Source of the DNA: Euzebya pacifica
GTDB taxonomy: Bacteria; Actinomycetota; Nitriliruptoria; Euzebyales; Euzebyaceae
Direction: 5' to 3'
Length of the DNA: 64,000 bases
Assembly: GCF_003344865.1 (NCBI RefSeq)
Contig: NZ_CP031165.1
Location: 248,001 to 312,000, forward strand
This document shows positions 9,241 through 18,217 of this stretch, piece after piece (position 1 is the stretch's first letter; each line of letters begins with the position of its first letter). Under the pieces are notes generated by a model. The model did not search any database and was not told where the DNA came from. It saw only the letters and a program-made list of their open reading frames with translations. The position numbers and the translations under genes were made by a program.

Positions 9241-11007
9241 TCAGATCGGCAATCGACCATCGCCGTCGGCGGGACCGTTACCGGGGTGGACGCCGGGGTC
9301 GTGATCGAGGTCGTCGTGATCGAGGTCGTCGTGATCGAGGTCGTCGTGATCGTGGTCGTCGTGTTCGTGGGCGCTGCCGGGTGGATCGTCCGGGCCGGGC
9401 GTCGGTCCGCCGTTGTGGTTGTCGCGGGGGAACACCGCCGATCGTCGGACCGTCGTGCCCCGGCGTCGACGGTGGATCGTGACGGTGCCGGTCGGCAGGT
9501 CCCACTCAAGCGTCCAGCCGTCGTGGTGCACCGCCGTGTGGTGAAACCGGCACAACGGCACCCCGTTGTCCTGATCGGTCGGACCGTCGTGCCGCCACCA
9601 GATCACGTGATGCAGATCCGTCCAGCCCATGGGCCGGCCGCACGGCTCGCCCTCTCCCGATGGGAACGCACAGCCACCGAACAACAGCTCGGCGGCACGA
9701 TGCTGCGCGGCCGTCCACACCCGCGTCGACCGTCCGATGTCCAACGGCATCCCCGACGGCGACAACACCGCCCGCGTCAACGACGCATCGCACGCCAACC
9801 GCCGAGCCGTCTCGGGCGAGATCACCGTCCCGAACGACGTCACCCCCGGCCGGTCCGCATCACCGGTCAACGTCTCGGCCGGCACCGTCACCGTCACGTG
9901 TGGCTTGACCCCCCGCGAGGTCGGCAGCTCACCCGCCGCCAGGCCCGCCGCGACCAGATCGAGGAACGCGTCGTAGCGACGTTGCTCGGGGGTCCGCAGC
10001 TCCGCGGCCGGGGTGTTCTTCGGGTCCGGCGCCTCACAGGCCTGCAACCCGGCGCGCAGCAGGTCGTAGTCGTCATCGGTCAGGTCGGCCCGCAACACCC
10101 GTTGCCCGGTCGTGCGATCGGTCCACAACCGCACCGACCGGCGGGACCGCTGGGCGGCCGCCGCACGCTCCAACGCCTCGGCATCCTGCGACCGCAAGCG
10201 GGTCGCCTCTCGCCGGACACGGTCGGGCGATGACCCCTGGACGGCCTGCTCCACCAGCGCGTCCTGGCGGGCACGCCGGGCCGCTTCCTCTTCCGCCGCC
10301 TTCGCTGCCCGCTCCTCGGCGCGTTCCCTCGCCAGCTGCTGCTCCCGCTCGGCAGCCTCCCGGGCCAGCCGCATCCGCTCGGCCATCGACGCGGCGTCGG
10401 CCTGCGCCTGCTGGTCGGCCCGTCGCCGCCGTTCCCGCGCCTCCTCCTCTTCCGCCATCCGGACACGAGCAGCAGCTTCCTGATCCGCCGCCTGCCGTTC
10501 CGCCGCCGCCACGATCCCTGCCGCGTGGTCGTGGGAGATCGACCCCGCCTGCAGCATGTCCACCACGTCCGGCCGGTCGATCAGCCCCTCCGCCAGCCGT
10601 ACCTCTCTCGCTGCGGTCGCCGAAGAGACCGACAGGGCCTGCGTCGCCCACGCCTGCAACGAGACCGCCCCCTCGGCCTCCGGCAGTCCTGCCTCCCGCG
10701 CCGCCAGCATCGCCCGCAACCGAGCCGCCGACAGGGCCGCATCCAGATTGGCCAGCCCCGCGACCACGGTCTGCAGCTCGGCCGGGTCGGCCAGGTCCGC
10801 CGCATCGGAACCCGCCAACCATCCGTTGATCCGTCCCAGCCCCTCCAACGCCCTGGTCACCGCCGGCACCGGCCCATCACCCACCGGCGGCATCCCCGCG
10901 AGATCGTCCGCGGTGGTCCAGACGCTGACGGGAACGTCCCCGAGGCCCTGTGCGCGCAGGACGTCGACCAGCTCGTCCCAGCCGACCTCAACGCCGCGTT
11001 CCACCAC
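9241..11007 (-). CDS. DUF222 / HNH endonuclease domain protein
   Basis: About 588 residues. The start is placed at GTG 11007 because the ribosome site AGGAGG (about 11017-11022) would be too close to the earlier in-frame GTG at 11016. Domains in order: a DUF222 helical region (about 30-170), a long charged coiled coil rich in Ala, Glu and Arg (about 170-270), the rest of DUF222 (about 280-430), and an HNH nuclease (about 450-530) with 'CGRPMGWTDLHHVIWWRHDG', 'GVPLCRFHHTAVHHDGW' and the Cys/His set expected for metal binding. The tail is a DHDDL repeat encoded by 15-bp tandem units. DUF222-HNH proteins are abundant in actinobacteria, often as mobile-element-like multicopy families; their biological role is poorly defined. 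Confidence 0.85.
   Translation of the reverse strand: MVERGVEVGWDELVDVLRAQGLGDVPVSVWTTADDLAGMPPVGDGPVPAVTRALEGLGRINGWLAGSDAADLADPAELQTVVAGLANLDAALSAARLRAMLAAREAGLPEAEGAVSLQAWATQALSVSSATAAREVRLAEGLIDRPDVVDMLQAGSISHDHAAGIVAAAERQAADQEAAARVRMAEEEEARERRRRADQQAQADAASMAERMRLAREAAEREQQLARERAEERAAKAAEEEAARRARQDALVEQAVQGSSPDRVRREATRLRSQDAEALERAAAAQRSRRSVRLWTDRTTGQRVLRADLTDDDYDLLRAGLQACEAPDPKNTPAAELRTPEQRRYDAFLDLVAAGLAAGELPTSRGVKPHVTVTVPAETLTGDADRPGVTSFGTVISPETARRLACDASLTRAVLSPSGMPLDIGRSTRVWTAAQHRAAELLFGGCAFPSGEGEPCGRPMGWTDLHHVIWWRHDGPTDQDNGVPLCRFHHTAVHHDGWTLEWDLPTGTVTIHRRRRGTTVRRSAVFPRDNHNGGPTPGPDDPPGSAHEHDDHDHDDLDHDDLDHDDLDHDPGVHPGNGPADGDGRLPI
9301..9360. repeat. Four 15-bp tandem repeats coding a DHDDL tail
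   Basis: gtgatcgaggtcgtc is repeated exactly at 9301, 9316 and 9331 and with one change at 9346. On the minus strand it encodes repeating Asp/His-rich DHDDL units near the C-terminus of the HNH protein. Because the period is a multiple of three, copy-number change keeps the frame. Confidence 0.9.
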
Positions 11008-11115
11008 CGTGTTCACCTCCTGCAGAAGCTCGATCTCGATGTACTTCGCACCCTACGCCGGGGGTGTGACATCGGGATCGGCGGAGGCGTCACGCTGCGG
11101 CCGCACACCCAACCA

Positions 11116-12486
11116 TCACCGAGGTGATTCCGGTTCGGCAGCGCCGTCCGGGTCACCCGGTTCGGTGGTGGGGTAGGACCAGTCGCGGCGCTTGCGGTGG
11201 TAGTCGGGGTCATAGCGGACCACCCCGTCCTCCAGCAGGACGATCTTGGGGACGTCGACGGCGACCTCGGGGTCGCCGGGCACACCCAGCCGGGAGCGGA
11301 AGGCCTCGCCGAACTCCTCCATCATGCTGCCGATGGTCAGCTGCGCCCCGACCGGCAGGTAGCAGCGACGGCTGTTGGTGACCGTGGACAGCGTGGCGCG
11401 GATCTCCGCGAGGTCGCCCGTCGTGCCGTCCCCCGCGTCGATCCGCTTGAGGGCGTCAGCCATCGTCGCGGTGCCGAGCTGGCAGGCGTTGCACTGTCCA
11501 CAGGACTCCACCGCCAGGAACTCCGCGAGCCGCTCGGTGACCTGGACGACGTCGCGGTGGCTCCCGTAGACGACGAACCCGCCGGAGCCCAGGCCGGTGC
11601 CCGCCTCGGCGAAGGAGTCGAAGTCCATCGGCAGGTCCAGCAGCCTGGGGGTGATGACGGTGTTGGAGACCCCGGAGATGACGAACCCGATGTCCTCAGC
11701 TCCTGCGTGATCCACCAACAGCTCCCGCAGCGAGGTACCGAGCGGCAGCTCGTACAGCCCGGGACGCGTGCAGTCGCCGGACACGGTGAAGATCATCGTC
11801 CCGGCGGCGGTTTCGGTGCCGACCTGGCGCCAGGCCGCGGCGCCCTCCCGGAAGACGTGCGCGACGTGGCTCAGGGTCTCCACGTTGTTGACCGCGGTGG
11901 GGTTGGGCTGGTCCATCGTGGCGTGCAGGCCCTGCATGTAGGGCGGCAGGATGCGTGGCATCGGCAGCTTGTGCTCGATGACCTCCAGCATCGCGCTCTC
12001 CTCGCCGTAGAGGTACTCGTCGGGACCGGTGACCACGATGATCCGATCGGCGCCCTCCCAGCCGGCGGCGGTCGCCTCATCGACCGCGTTGCACAGGCGG
12101 GTCACCTGGTGCTCGTCGTGGGCCTTGACCCCGATGACTGCCTCGACCGCACCGATCCCGTGCAGGGCGATGCAGATCCCCTCGATCAGCTGGAAGGGGT
12201 TGGCGGCCACGAGCGCGCGGTCCTTGGCAGTGCCCGGCTCCCCCTCCGCACCGTTGCAGACCAGGTAGGCGGTGGAGTCGGACTCTCGCGCTCCCTCCCG
12301 CACCGACGCCCACTTGGTGCCCGTGAGGAACCCCGCGCCGCCACGGCCCCGGAGCCGTGACTCGCGGACCTCGTCGATGACCTCCTCCGGGGTCAGCTCC
12401 AACGCCGTCGCCAACCCCTCCCCGCCACCGCCGTCCACGTAGGCAGCGAGCGACGGAACGGGGGTCGGCGGGAGCAGCAGGGCCAT
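11116..12486 (-). CDS. Orphan NuoF-like NADH:flavin/iron-sulfur subunit
   Basis: A 456-residue homologue of the 51-kDa NADH-binding subunit of complex I and related diaphorases. 'LRGRGGAGFLTGTKW' is the FMN/NADH-binding glycine-rich loop. 'YLVCNGAEGEPGTAKDR' and 'DEYLYGEESAMLEVIE' are conserved contacts. 'ESCGQCNACQLGT' with a later Cys in 'RRCYLP' supplies four Cys for a 4Fe-4S cluster. No NuoE, NuoG or other complex I gene is nearby, so it is not part of a visible nuo operon. It may serve a ferredoxin-NADH or other soluble diaphorase reaction. The C-terminal acidic tail (GDPDGAAEPESPR) is not a family feature. Confidence 0.85.
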   Translation of the reverse strand: MALLLPPTPVPSLAAYVDGGGGEGLATALELTPEEVIDEVRESRLRGRGGAGFLTGTKWASVREGARESDSTAYLVCNGAEGEPGTAKDRALVAANPFQLIEGICIALHGIGAVEAVIGVKAHDEHQVTRLCNAVDEATAAGWEGADRIIVVTGPDEYLYGEESAMLEVIEHKLPMPRILPPYMQGLHATMDQPNPTAVNNVETLSHVAHVFREGAAAWRQVGTETAAGTMIFTVSGDCTRPGLYELPLGTSLRELLVDHAGAEDIGFVISGVSNTVITPRLLDLPMDFDSFAEAGTGLGSGGFVVYGSHRDVVQVTERLAEFLAVESCGQCNACQLGTATMADALKRIDAGDGTTGDLAEIRATLSTVTNSRRCYLPVGAQLTIGSMMEEFGEAFRSRLGVPGDPEVAVDVPKIVLLEDGVVRYDPDYHRKRRDWSYPTTEPGDPDGAAEPESPR

Positions 12487-12567
12487 CAGGTCGCCAACCT
12501 AACGCCCTGCAACCGGCGGGGCAGGTCCGCGCCAGCAGGAGTACGCCGCGGCCCGTTCGCCCCGACC

Positions 12568-14670
12568 TCAGTGCTCGTGGACGACCCCGTTGCCGTGGGT
12601 GTGTCCCGGCTCCTCCACTCGCGCGTCGGGGGAGATCACGTGCTCCTCCGGCAGGTGGGAGTGGCCGTGGGACGCCTCGATCGCGTCGATCATCCGCTGA
12701 CGGGCCTCGGCCTCGGTGAACCGGTCGGCCGGCTGTCCGCCGGGCAGGTCGTCGGTGCGGACGCCGTAGGGGTTGGTGTGGGTGTTGGCGTGGCTGCAGG
12801 CCGGGTAGTCCTCGTCGCCCCACGGCTGGATGCCCGACAGCTCGACGGCCACACACGCCACCCACGGCGCGAAGGTGGAGGAGACCGACACGGTTTCCTC
12901 GTAGTGGCCCTCGCCGCAGGACTCGTACTCCAGGCCGCCCAGCGGCACGAGGCCCGGGCCGACGCCGGGGTAGCCGGCGTCGCCGATGGGGTCACCCGGC
13001 GCCTCGATCAGGTGGAAGTCGTAGCCGGGGATGATGTAGCCCAGCTCGTCCTGGCCGAGGCCCAGCACGAACAGGTGCTCGGCGTCGGGGTAGGTGTCGC
13101 TGATGACGGGCTCGTGGGGACGACTGGTGTCGGCCTCGGGGCACGCGTCGTAGGTCCCCTCCCCACCGTTCCAGTGCGGGAACGTCTGGTCGACGCGACC
13201 GTAGCCGCCCAGCTCGATCTCCGGTGACAGCTCGCCGGGCACCGTCAGGAACACGGCGTCACCGATGGTGACGCGGACCATCTCGGTCTGGTTCTGCGGG
13301 CCGAAGGAGTCGACGTACACGCCGTCGGTGCGGTCCTCGGGATCACCCCACGACTCGGCACCGACGAAGGTCGGCAGGTCGAACACACCGCGGAAGCTGA
13401 GGGCGCGCAGGACGTTGTTGTCGGCGTCGAAGGTGAAGACCCGCCGCTTCGCGTCGATGGTCGGCAGCGCCTCCACCGGGGCGTCCTCCAGCGCCTCGAG
13501 CGCCGAGATGGCGACGAGCTCACCGATGGCCTGGGTCCGTTCCCAGCTGACCGACGAGCCGTACTGGGTCCCGTCGGGGCCGGTGATGTCGACACCCAGC
13601 GGGGTCTGCAGCCCGCCGACGGCCCCGGTGAAGAAGATGGCCGGGGCGCCGGTCTCGGCGGTCAGGTACTCGCGGGTCCAGGTCGGGAAGTCCGAGGAGA
13701 TGTACGGGTTGTTGGAGCCCTGCGCCTCGGGGTGGTTGGACCAGTTGACGATCGTGCCGATCACCTCGCCCGTCTCGGCGTGGACGAACTGGCCGGACGG
13801 GACCTCGCCGTCGACGACGAAGGGCGGGCGCGAGTCGCGGATGCCCATCGGCTGTGCGCCGCTGGCCCACTTCGCCTCGGCGGGGACACGGGCCTCCCAC
13901 GCCTCGCGGACCGCATCGATGATCTGGGAGCGGATGAACGCCTGGTAGGCGGGGAACTTGCCGTCGGTGTTGAGGAACAGCTGGCCCCAGTAGCCCATCG
14001 TGTCCACGCCCTCGTGGGTGTGGGTCGAGCTGACCACGAGCTCGTCGATCGGCATGTCGGGGTAGCGGGCGACCAGCTCGCGGCGCATCCGCTGGACCTC
14101 GATGTTGAACAGCCCAACGACATCGAGGGACACCATCGCCACCGTGGTCTCGCCGTCGTCGACGACCATCGCCGAGGCGAGCGTGTCGTCGTTGGCACCG
14201 AGGGCGCAGATGGCGCCGAAGCCGGCGTTGCCCCACACGCCGTCCCACTTGCCGGTGGAGTCGGGGTCGCCGTAGATGTCGACGCCGCGCACGCCGTACG
14301 GGCCGGGAACCTCCACGCCGTCACCGGCGGAGTTCCACGGCTGGTCGACGAACGGTTCGGGCGCGGCACCGGTCGGCGGCTCACCGTCGAGCACCGGCGC
14401 GGCGTCCTCGTTGGTCACACCGGAGTAGCAGCCGTCGCCGTCGAGGTCGACGTAGGGCTCGCCCCACACACCGGTCTCCGGGTGAGGCGTGAAGAACTGG
14501 GCCCACTCTGCCGGAGGTTCACCGACCGGCGTGATCGTCCGGACCCCGAAGCCGACACGGACGGCCGGGTCGTCGGCGGTGGCGGGTGCGGCGGACTGCA
14601 GCAACGGCAGCACCAGGGCGATGGCCAGCGTGGCGACCGCGATCGGCAGGAACGAACGACGGCGTGACAT
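12568..14670 (-). CDS. Secreted neutral/alkaline ceramidase-like hydrolase
   Basis: A 700-residue exported protein with RBS GAGGAGAGCAAG just before the ATG and a signal peptide (MSRRRSFLPIAVATLAIALV...ATADD). The body matches the neutral/alkaline non-lysosomal ceramidase-like N-terminal domain: 'VGFGVRTITPVG', 'MVSLDVVGLFNIEVQRMR', 'VSSTHTHEGVDTMG' (His pair likely metal binding) and 'IVNWSNHPEAQ'. Several Asp-rich segments may bind calcium. The C-terminus is unusually His-rich (HGHSHLPEEH...GHTHGNGVVHEH), an extra possible metal site. Family members hydrolyse N-acyl sphingoids, but relatives act on other amides, so the substrate is uncertain. Codon use is like its neighbours. Confidence 0.7.
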   Translation of the reverse strand: MSRRRSFLPIAVATLAIALVLPLLQSAAPATADDPAVRVGFGVRTITPVGEPPAEWAQFFTPHPETGVWGEPYVDLDGDGCYSGVTNEDAAPVLDGEPPTGAAPEPFVDQPWNSAGDGVEVPGPYGVRGVDIYGDPDSTGKWDGVWGNAGFGAICALGANDDTLASAMVVDDGETTVAMVSLDVVGLFNIEVQRMRRELVARYPDMPIDELVVSSTHTHEGVDTMGYWGQLFLNTDGKFPAYQAFIRSQIIDAVREAWEARVPAEAKWASGAQPMGIRDSRPPFVVDGEVPSGQFVHAETGEVIGTIVNWSNHPEAQGSNNPYISSDFPTWTREYLTAETGAPAIFFTGAVGGLQTPLGVDITGPDGTQYGSSVSWERTQAIGELVAISALEALEDAPVEALPTIDAKRRVFTFDADNNVLRALSFRGVFDLPTFVGAESWGDPEDRTDGVYVDSFGPQNQTEMVRVTIGDAVFLTVPGELSPEIELGGYGRVDQTFPHWNGGEGTYDACPEADTSRPHEPVISDTYPDAEHLFVLGLGQDELGYIIPGYDFHLIEAPGDPIGDAGYPGVGPGLVPLGGLEYESCGEGHYEETVSVSSTFAPWVACVAVELSGIQPWGDEDYPACSHANTHTNPYGVRTDDLPGGQPADRFTEAEARQRMIDAIEASHGHSHLPEEHVISPDARVEEPGHTHGNGVVHEH

Positions 14671-14764
14671 CTTGCTCTCCTCGTGGAGGCGACGTCGGCT
14701 CTGTGGTCGCCCCGAAGAAGAGGTTCGACGCGGTGGTCGCGAATTCCTGCCGTGGCGGTTCGGG

Positions 14765-15502
14765 TCAGGCGACGCGGGTGCGGGCGTACCGGTCCACGAA
14801 CGTCGCGAGGATCCGCATCGGGTGCTCGACGGTGCGCTGGCGGGCCCTCGCGATCAGCAGATCGGCCTCGTGCGGTTCGAAGTAGCCGGCATCCTTGTAC
14901 ACGTCGATGCGGGTCTCGATACCGGGGAGGTCCAGCTCGGGGTGGAACTGGGTGGCGTAGACGTTGCGACCGATCCGGAAGGCCTGCACCGGACAGGTCG
15001 GGGAGGAGGCGAGGCGCACCGCGTGGGCGGGCAGCCGGCGGATCGCTTCCTTGTGGCCGAGGTAGGCCTCGAACGTCTCGGGCAGGCCGGCCATCAGCGG
15101 GTCGGCCGTCCCCTCCTCGGTCAGCGTGATCGTCATCGGTCCAACCGGTTCGGAGTGGGTCCGGTCGACGATCGCGCCCTGATGGGTGCCGAGCGTGCCG
15201 ATGCCGTAGCAGGCACCGAGGAACGGCAGGTCCCGGGCGACGACCTGGTCGAGCAACGCGCTGACCTCGGCTTCGACGCGTTGCTGGGCGGCGGACTTGA
15301 CCGGCTCGGTCACGTTGTAGGGGCCGCCACCGAGGATCACGCCGGAGTAGTCGTCGAGGTCGACCGGCCCGAGGGGGCCCTGCTCCATCCTGACCCGGTG
15401 GAGGGTGGACTCCTCCAGGCCGGAGAAGCGCAGCATGGCGGCGTACTCGTCGTCGGCGGCACGGTCGACGGTGCGGTGGGCGAGGAGGAGGAACGGCTTC
15501 AC
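14765..15502 (-). CDS. Class I glutamine amidotransferase-like protein
   Basis: A 245-residue stand-alone GATase domain from GTG 15502. 'GVILGGGPYNV' is the oxyanion strand, the nucleophile Cys lies in 'FLGACYGIGTLG', and the His-x-Glu pair lies in 'YATQFHPELD'. This is the GuaA-like fold without a synthetase partner, related to proteins annotated as GMP-synthase-like amidotransferases and gamma-glutamyl hydrolases. The lack of a synthetase domain suggests a hydrolase of gamma-glutamyl compounds or an amidotransferase for an unlinked partner. The gene is 40 bp upstream of the DUF1801 gene in the same direction. Confidence 0.85.
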   Translation of the reverse strand: MKPFLLLAHRTVDRAADDEYAAMLRFSGLEESTLHRVRMEQGPLGPVDLDDYSGVILGGGPYNVTEPVKSAAQQRVEAEVSALLDQVVARDLPFLGACYGIGTLGTHQGAIVDRTHSEPVGPMTITLTEEGTADPLMAGLPETFEAYLGHKEAIRRLPAHAVRLASSPTCPVQAFRIGRNVYATQFHPELDLPGIETRIDVYKDAGYFEPHEADLLIARARQRTVEHPMRILATFVDRYARTRVA

Positions 15503-15542
15503 GGCCCGTTGATCCTACGCCCCCGGACGTGTCGGGCCGGGG

Positions 15543-15884
15543 TCAGGCGATCTCGGCGAGGCGCAGCCGCACCATCGCCTCGACCACATGGTCGGGGATC
15601 GGCTGCGCGGCGGTGAACCGGATGGTGCCCTTGGACAGCGAGGAGCCGTCCAGCTCCGAGGCGACGGCGTCGACCACGGGCGGGCTGAACGGGTGGGCCG
15701 ACAGGTGGTTCTTGCTGGACGTGAATCCGATCAGCGGCTTGCCGCCGGACCGGAAGGCGGCCATGCCGTAGCTCGTCGACTGCTCGGCGTCCGGCGCGAC
15801 CCGCATGACGATGTCGGCCGCCCGCCGAACGGCAGCGCGGTCGGGCTCGGCCAGCCCCTCGATGAACGCGTCCACGGTGCCCAC
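15543..15884 (-). CDS. DUF1801 / YdhG-like small protein
   Basis: A 113-residue protein starting at GTG 15884; a longer upstream reading frame is possible but is not protein-like. 'VDAFIEGLAEPDRAAVRRA', 'SYGMAAFRSGGKPLIGF' and 'GTIRFTAAQPIPDHVVEAMVR' are the hallmarks of the DUF1801 (YdhG-like) fold. The family is of unknown biochemical function. Bacillus YdhG-type relatives are linked with iron or stress, but nothing here tests that. It is divergent from the sulfotransferase gene with 66 bp between the starts. Confidence 0.75.
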   Translation of the reverse strand: MGTVDAFIEGLAEPDRAAVRRAADIVMRVAPDAEQSTSYGMAAFRSGGKPLIGFTSSKNHLSAHPFSPPVVDAVASELDGSSLSKGTIRFTAAQPIPDHVVEAMVRLRLAEIA

Positions 15885-15950
15885 GTCCGCACCGTACCGC
15901 CTCGTCCCTGCCGGCCACTCGGCGATTGCGCGACAGGCACACTGCGGGGC

Positions 15951-16841
15951 GTGGGCCGACCCAGATACCGATCGCGTGACGAGGACTCCAGTCGCTGGGG
16001 TGGCCTGTCGCGCCGGGACGGCGACATCGTCGTGTCGACGCGGACCAAGCACGGGACGACCTGGGCCCAGGCGATCCTGCTGCACCTGATCCACGGCCCC
16101 GACCTGCCGGCACCCCTCCCCGTCGTCTCGCCGTGGATCGACCACCTGGTCGAGCCGTTGCTGGAGGTGCTCGGCCGGCTCGAGGCGCAGGAGCACCGGC
16201 GCGTCATCAAGACCCACACGCCGCTGGACGGGTTGCCGTGGCGAGAGGGCCTTGGCTATGTCGTGGTGGCCCGCCATCCGCTGGACGCCGCCACGTCGTT
16301 GTTCCACCACATCCGCAACCTCGACCGGCGACGGATGGCCGAGCTCGCCGGGCAGCCGGTGCCCGCGGGTCGACCGGTCGTCGAGCTGGGCACGTGGCTC
16401 AGCCGCTGGGTCGTCGACGACGCCGATCCGCGCCAGCACCTCGACTCGCTCAACGGCGTGGCTCACCACCTGATCGATGCGTGGCAGCGCCGTGAGGAAC
16501 CCAACGTCGTGCTGGTCCGCTACGCCGACCTCGTGGTCGACCGGCGACGCGAGGTCGAGCGCCTGGCCGTTGCCCTGGACCTGCCGCTGGAGCACGTCGA
16601 CTGTGCCGTCGAGGCCACGTCGCTGGAGGCCATGCGCGACAACGCCCACCGGATGGTCCCCGACCCCGTCGGCATCATCCTCGACCCCAGCCAGTTCTTC
16701 CGCGGCGGCCGGGTCGGCGACGGCCGGCGGCTGGATCCCCGCCTGGTCCAGCGCTACGAGGAACGTGCGGCCGAGCTGTTCCCACCGGACCTGCTGGAGT
16801 GGCTGCACGGCGGCGAACCGGTGGGGGACGCGCCGGCCTAG
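15951..16841 (+). CDS. Sulfotransferase family protein
   Basis: A 296-residue protein starting at GTG 15951, transferring sulfate from PAPS to a hydroxyl or amine. The 5'-phosphosulfate loop is seen as 'TRTKHGTTWAQAILLHL' and the 3'-phosphate site as 'YVVVARHPLDAATSLFHHI'. 'VLVRYADLV' and 'FFRGGRVGDGRR' near the end match the cytosolic-type sulfotransferase fold with its RKG-like loop. The length is normal. The acceptor is unknown. It is transcribed away from the DUF1801 gene and converges on the histidine kinase gene, whose stop lies 8 bp beyond. Confidence 0.85.
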   Translation: MGRPRYRSRDEDSSRWGGLSRRDGDIVVSTRTKHGTTWAQAILLHLIHGPDLPAPLPVVSPWIDHLVEPLLEVLGRLEAQEHRRVIKTHTPLDGLPWREGLGYVVVARHPLDAATSLFHHIRNLDRRRMAELAGQPVPAGRPVVELGTWLSRWVVDDADPRQHLDSLNGVAHHLIDAWQRREEPNVVLVRYADLVVDRRREVERLAVALDLPLEHVDCAVEATSLEAMRDNAHRMVPDPVGIILDPSQFFRGGRVGDGRRLDPRLVQRYEERAAELFPPDLLEWLHGGEPVGDAPA

Positions 16842-16848
16842 TACCCGG

Positions 16849-18114
16849 TCAGGCGCGGGGCAGGACCACCTCGAAGCAGGCACCGCCGTGATCGGTGGCG
16901 CGGTAGCTGGCCTCGCCGCCGTGGGCTCGGGCCAGCTCCTGGACCAGCCACAGGCCCAGGCCGATCCCGCCCGACCCCGACGTGGTGAAGGCGTCGAACA
17001 GGCCGTCCTGCCGTTCGGTCGGGACACCCTTGCCCTGATCGGTCACGGCGATGGTCACGGCCCGGCCGTCCTCGGTCGCGGTCACCTCGACCGGCGGTCG
17101 GCCGTGGCGCATCGCGTTGCCGATCAGGTTGTAGAGGATCTGGTCCAGCCGGTCGGGGTCAGCCTCGACCATCAGCCCGTCGGGGATCGCGACCGACACC
17201 TCTCCCTCCTTGGGAGCGAGCGCCTCGAGGGTGGCGGCGACCACCTCGGCCAGGTCGGTCGGGTGGAGCTCCAGCTCGAGCTGACCTCGTTCGACACGGG
17301 CCAGGTCGATCATGCCGTCGGCCACGCGGGCCAGCCTGGCCCCCTGTCGTCGGGCGAGGCCGACCAGCTGCTCCTGCAGCTCCGCTGGCTGGTCCGGGGT
17401 GATGGCCTTGAGGGCGCCGTTGATGGCGGTCAGCGGCGAACGGAGGTCGTGGGCGAGCGAGCCGACGAGACGGGCACGCAGCAGGTCGACCCGGGCGACC
17501 TCGGTCAGCGCCTGGGCGGTGCGTTCCCGCTCGCGCGCCAGGTCGCGGGCCAGCAGGCCGGCGACGAGCGCGACGAGGAGGGCCAGCCCCATGCGGAACC
17601 CGATGGAGGAGGGGGAGAAGCTGATGTCCTCGAAGCGGTCCGCCGCGAACGCCTGGCGGGCGGTGTACAGCACGGCCGTGCCGCCCCACGCGATCAGCGC
17701 ACCCGGCAGGCGGAACCGGGCCGCGCCCAGCAGCGGGGTGAGGAACAGGATCGCCCAGTGGGCCGACCCCGGATCGAAGCTGTAGGCCAGCACCAGCCCG
17801 TTGGCGACGAGCACGTCGAGGGCCGTCGTGGTCAGGGCCAGGCCACGGGCGCGCGGCAGCGTGGACGCCCAGCGCGTCATCAGCAGGGCCAGGACGACCA
17901 TGTTGACCACGGCCATCACGACGACCAGCCCGAGGGATGCACCGGCCCACCCCGGCGGATAGGGCAACGCCGAGTACGTGATGATCTGGACCAGGGCGAA
18001 GACCGCCGCGAGGGTCCGCACCCAGAGCATGGTGCGTTCGGACCGCAGCAGGTCCGCATGGCGGCGCTCCGCAGGGGAGGGTGGCAGGTCCGGAGTGGTC
18101 ATCAGCCAGTGCAT
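16849..18114 (-). CDS. Membrane-bound sensor histidine kinase
   Basis: About 421 residues. An in-frame start at 18219 exists, but the N-terminus it adds is not protein-like and would reach the start codon of the divergent gene, so ATG 18114 (or 18102) is preferred. Five or six hydrophobic segments (about residues 25-190) form a membrane sensor region. The dimerisation/phosphoacceptor helix follows with 'SLAHDLRSPLTAI' (His), then the ATPase domain with 'NLIGNAMRHG' (N box), 'VTDQGKGVP' (G1) and 'GIGLGLWLVQELARAHGG' (G2). No response regulator is adjacent, so the partner is elsewhere. The input signal is unknown. Confidence 0.9.
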   Translation of the reverse strand: MHWLMTTPDLPPSPAERRHADLLRSERTMLWVRTLAAVFALVQIITYSALPYPPGWAGASLGLVVVMAVVNMVVLALLMTRWASTLPRARGLALTTTALDVLVANGLVLAYSFDPGSAHWAILFLTPLLGAARFRLPGALIAWGGTAVLYTARQAFAADRFEDISFSPSSIGFRMGLALLVALVAGLLARDLARERERTAQALTEVARVDLLRARLVGSLAHDLRSPLTAINGALKAITPDQPAELQEQLVGLARRQGARLARVADGMIDLARVERGQLELELHPTDLAEVVAATLEALAPKEGEVSVAIPDGLMVEADPDRLDQILYNLIGNAMRHGRPPVEVTATEDGRAVTIAVTDQGKGVPTERQDGLFDAFTTSGSGGIGLGLWLVQELARAHGGEASYRATDHGGACFEVVLPRA

Positions 18115-18217
18115 GGTGCCCGACGTTCGGTGGAGGGGAGGGGTCGGACGGCCAACTCGGCCTCGTGTCGTGTTGGCCTGTCGTGTGAGCAGCGGGGCTG
18201 CCGGGTACCGGCCCTGC

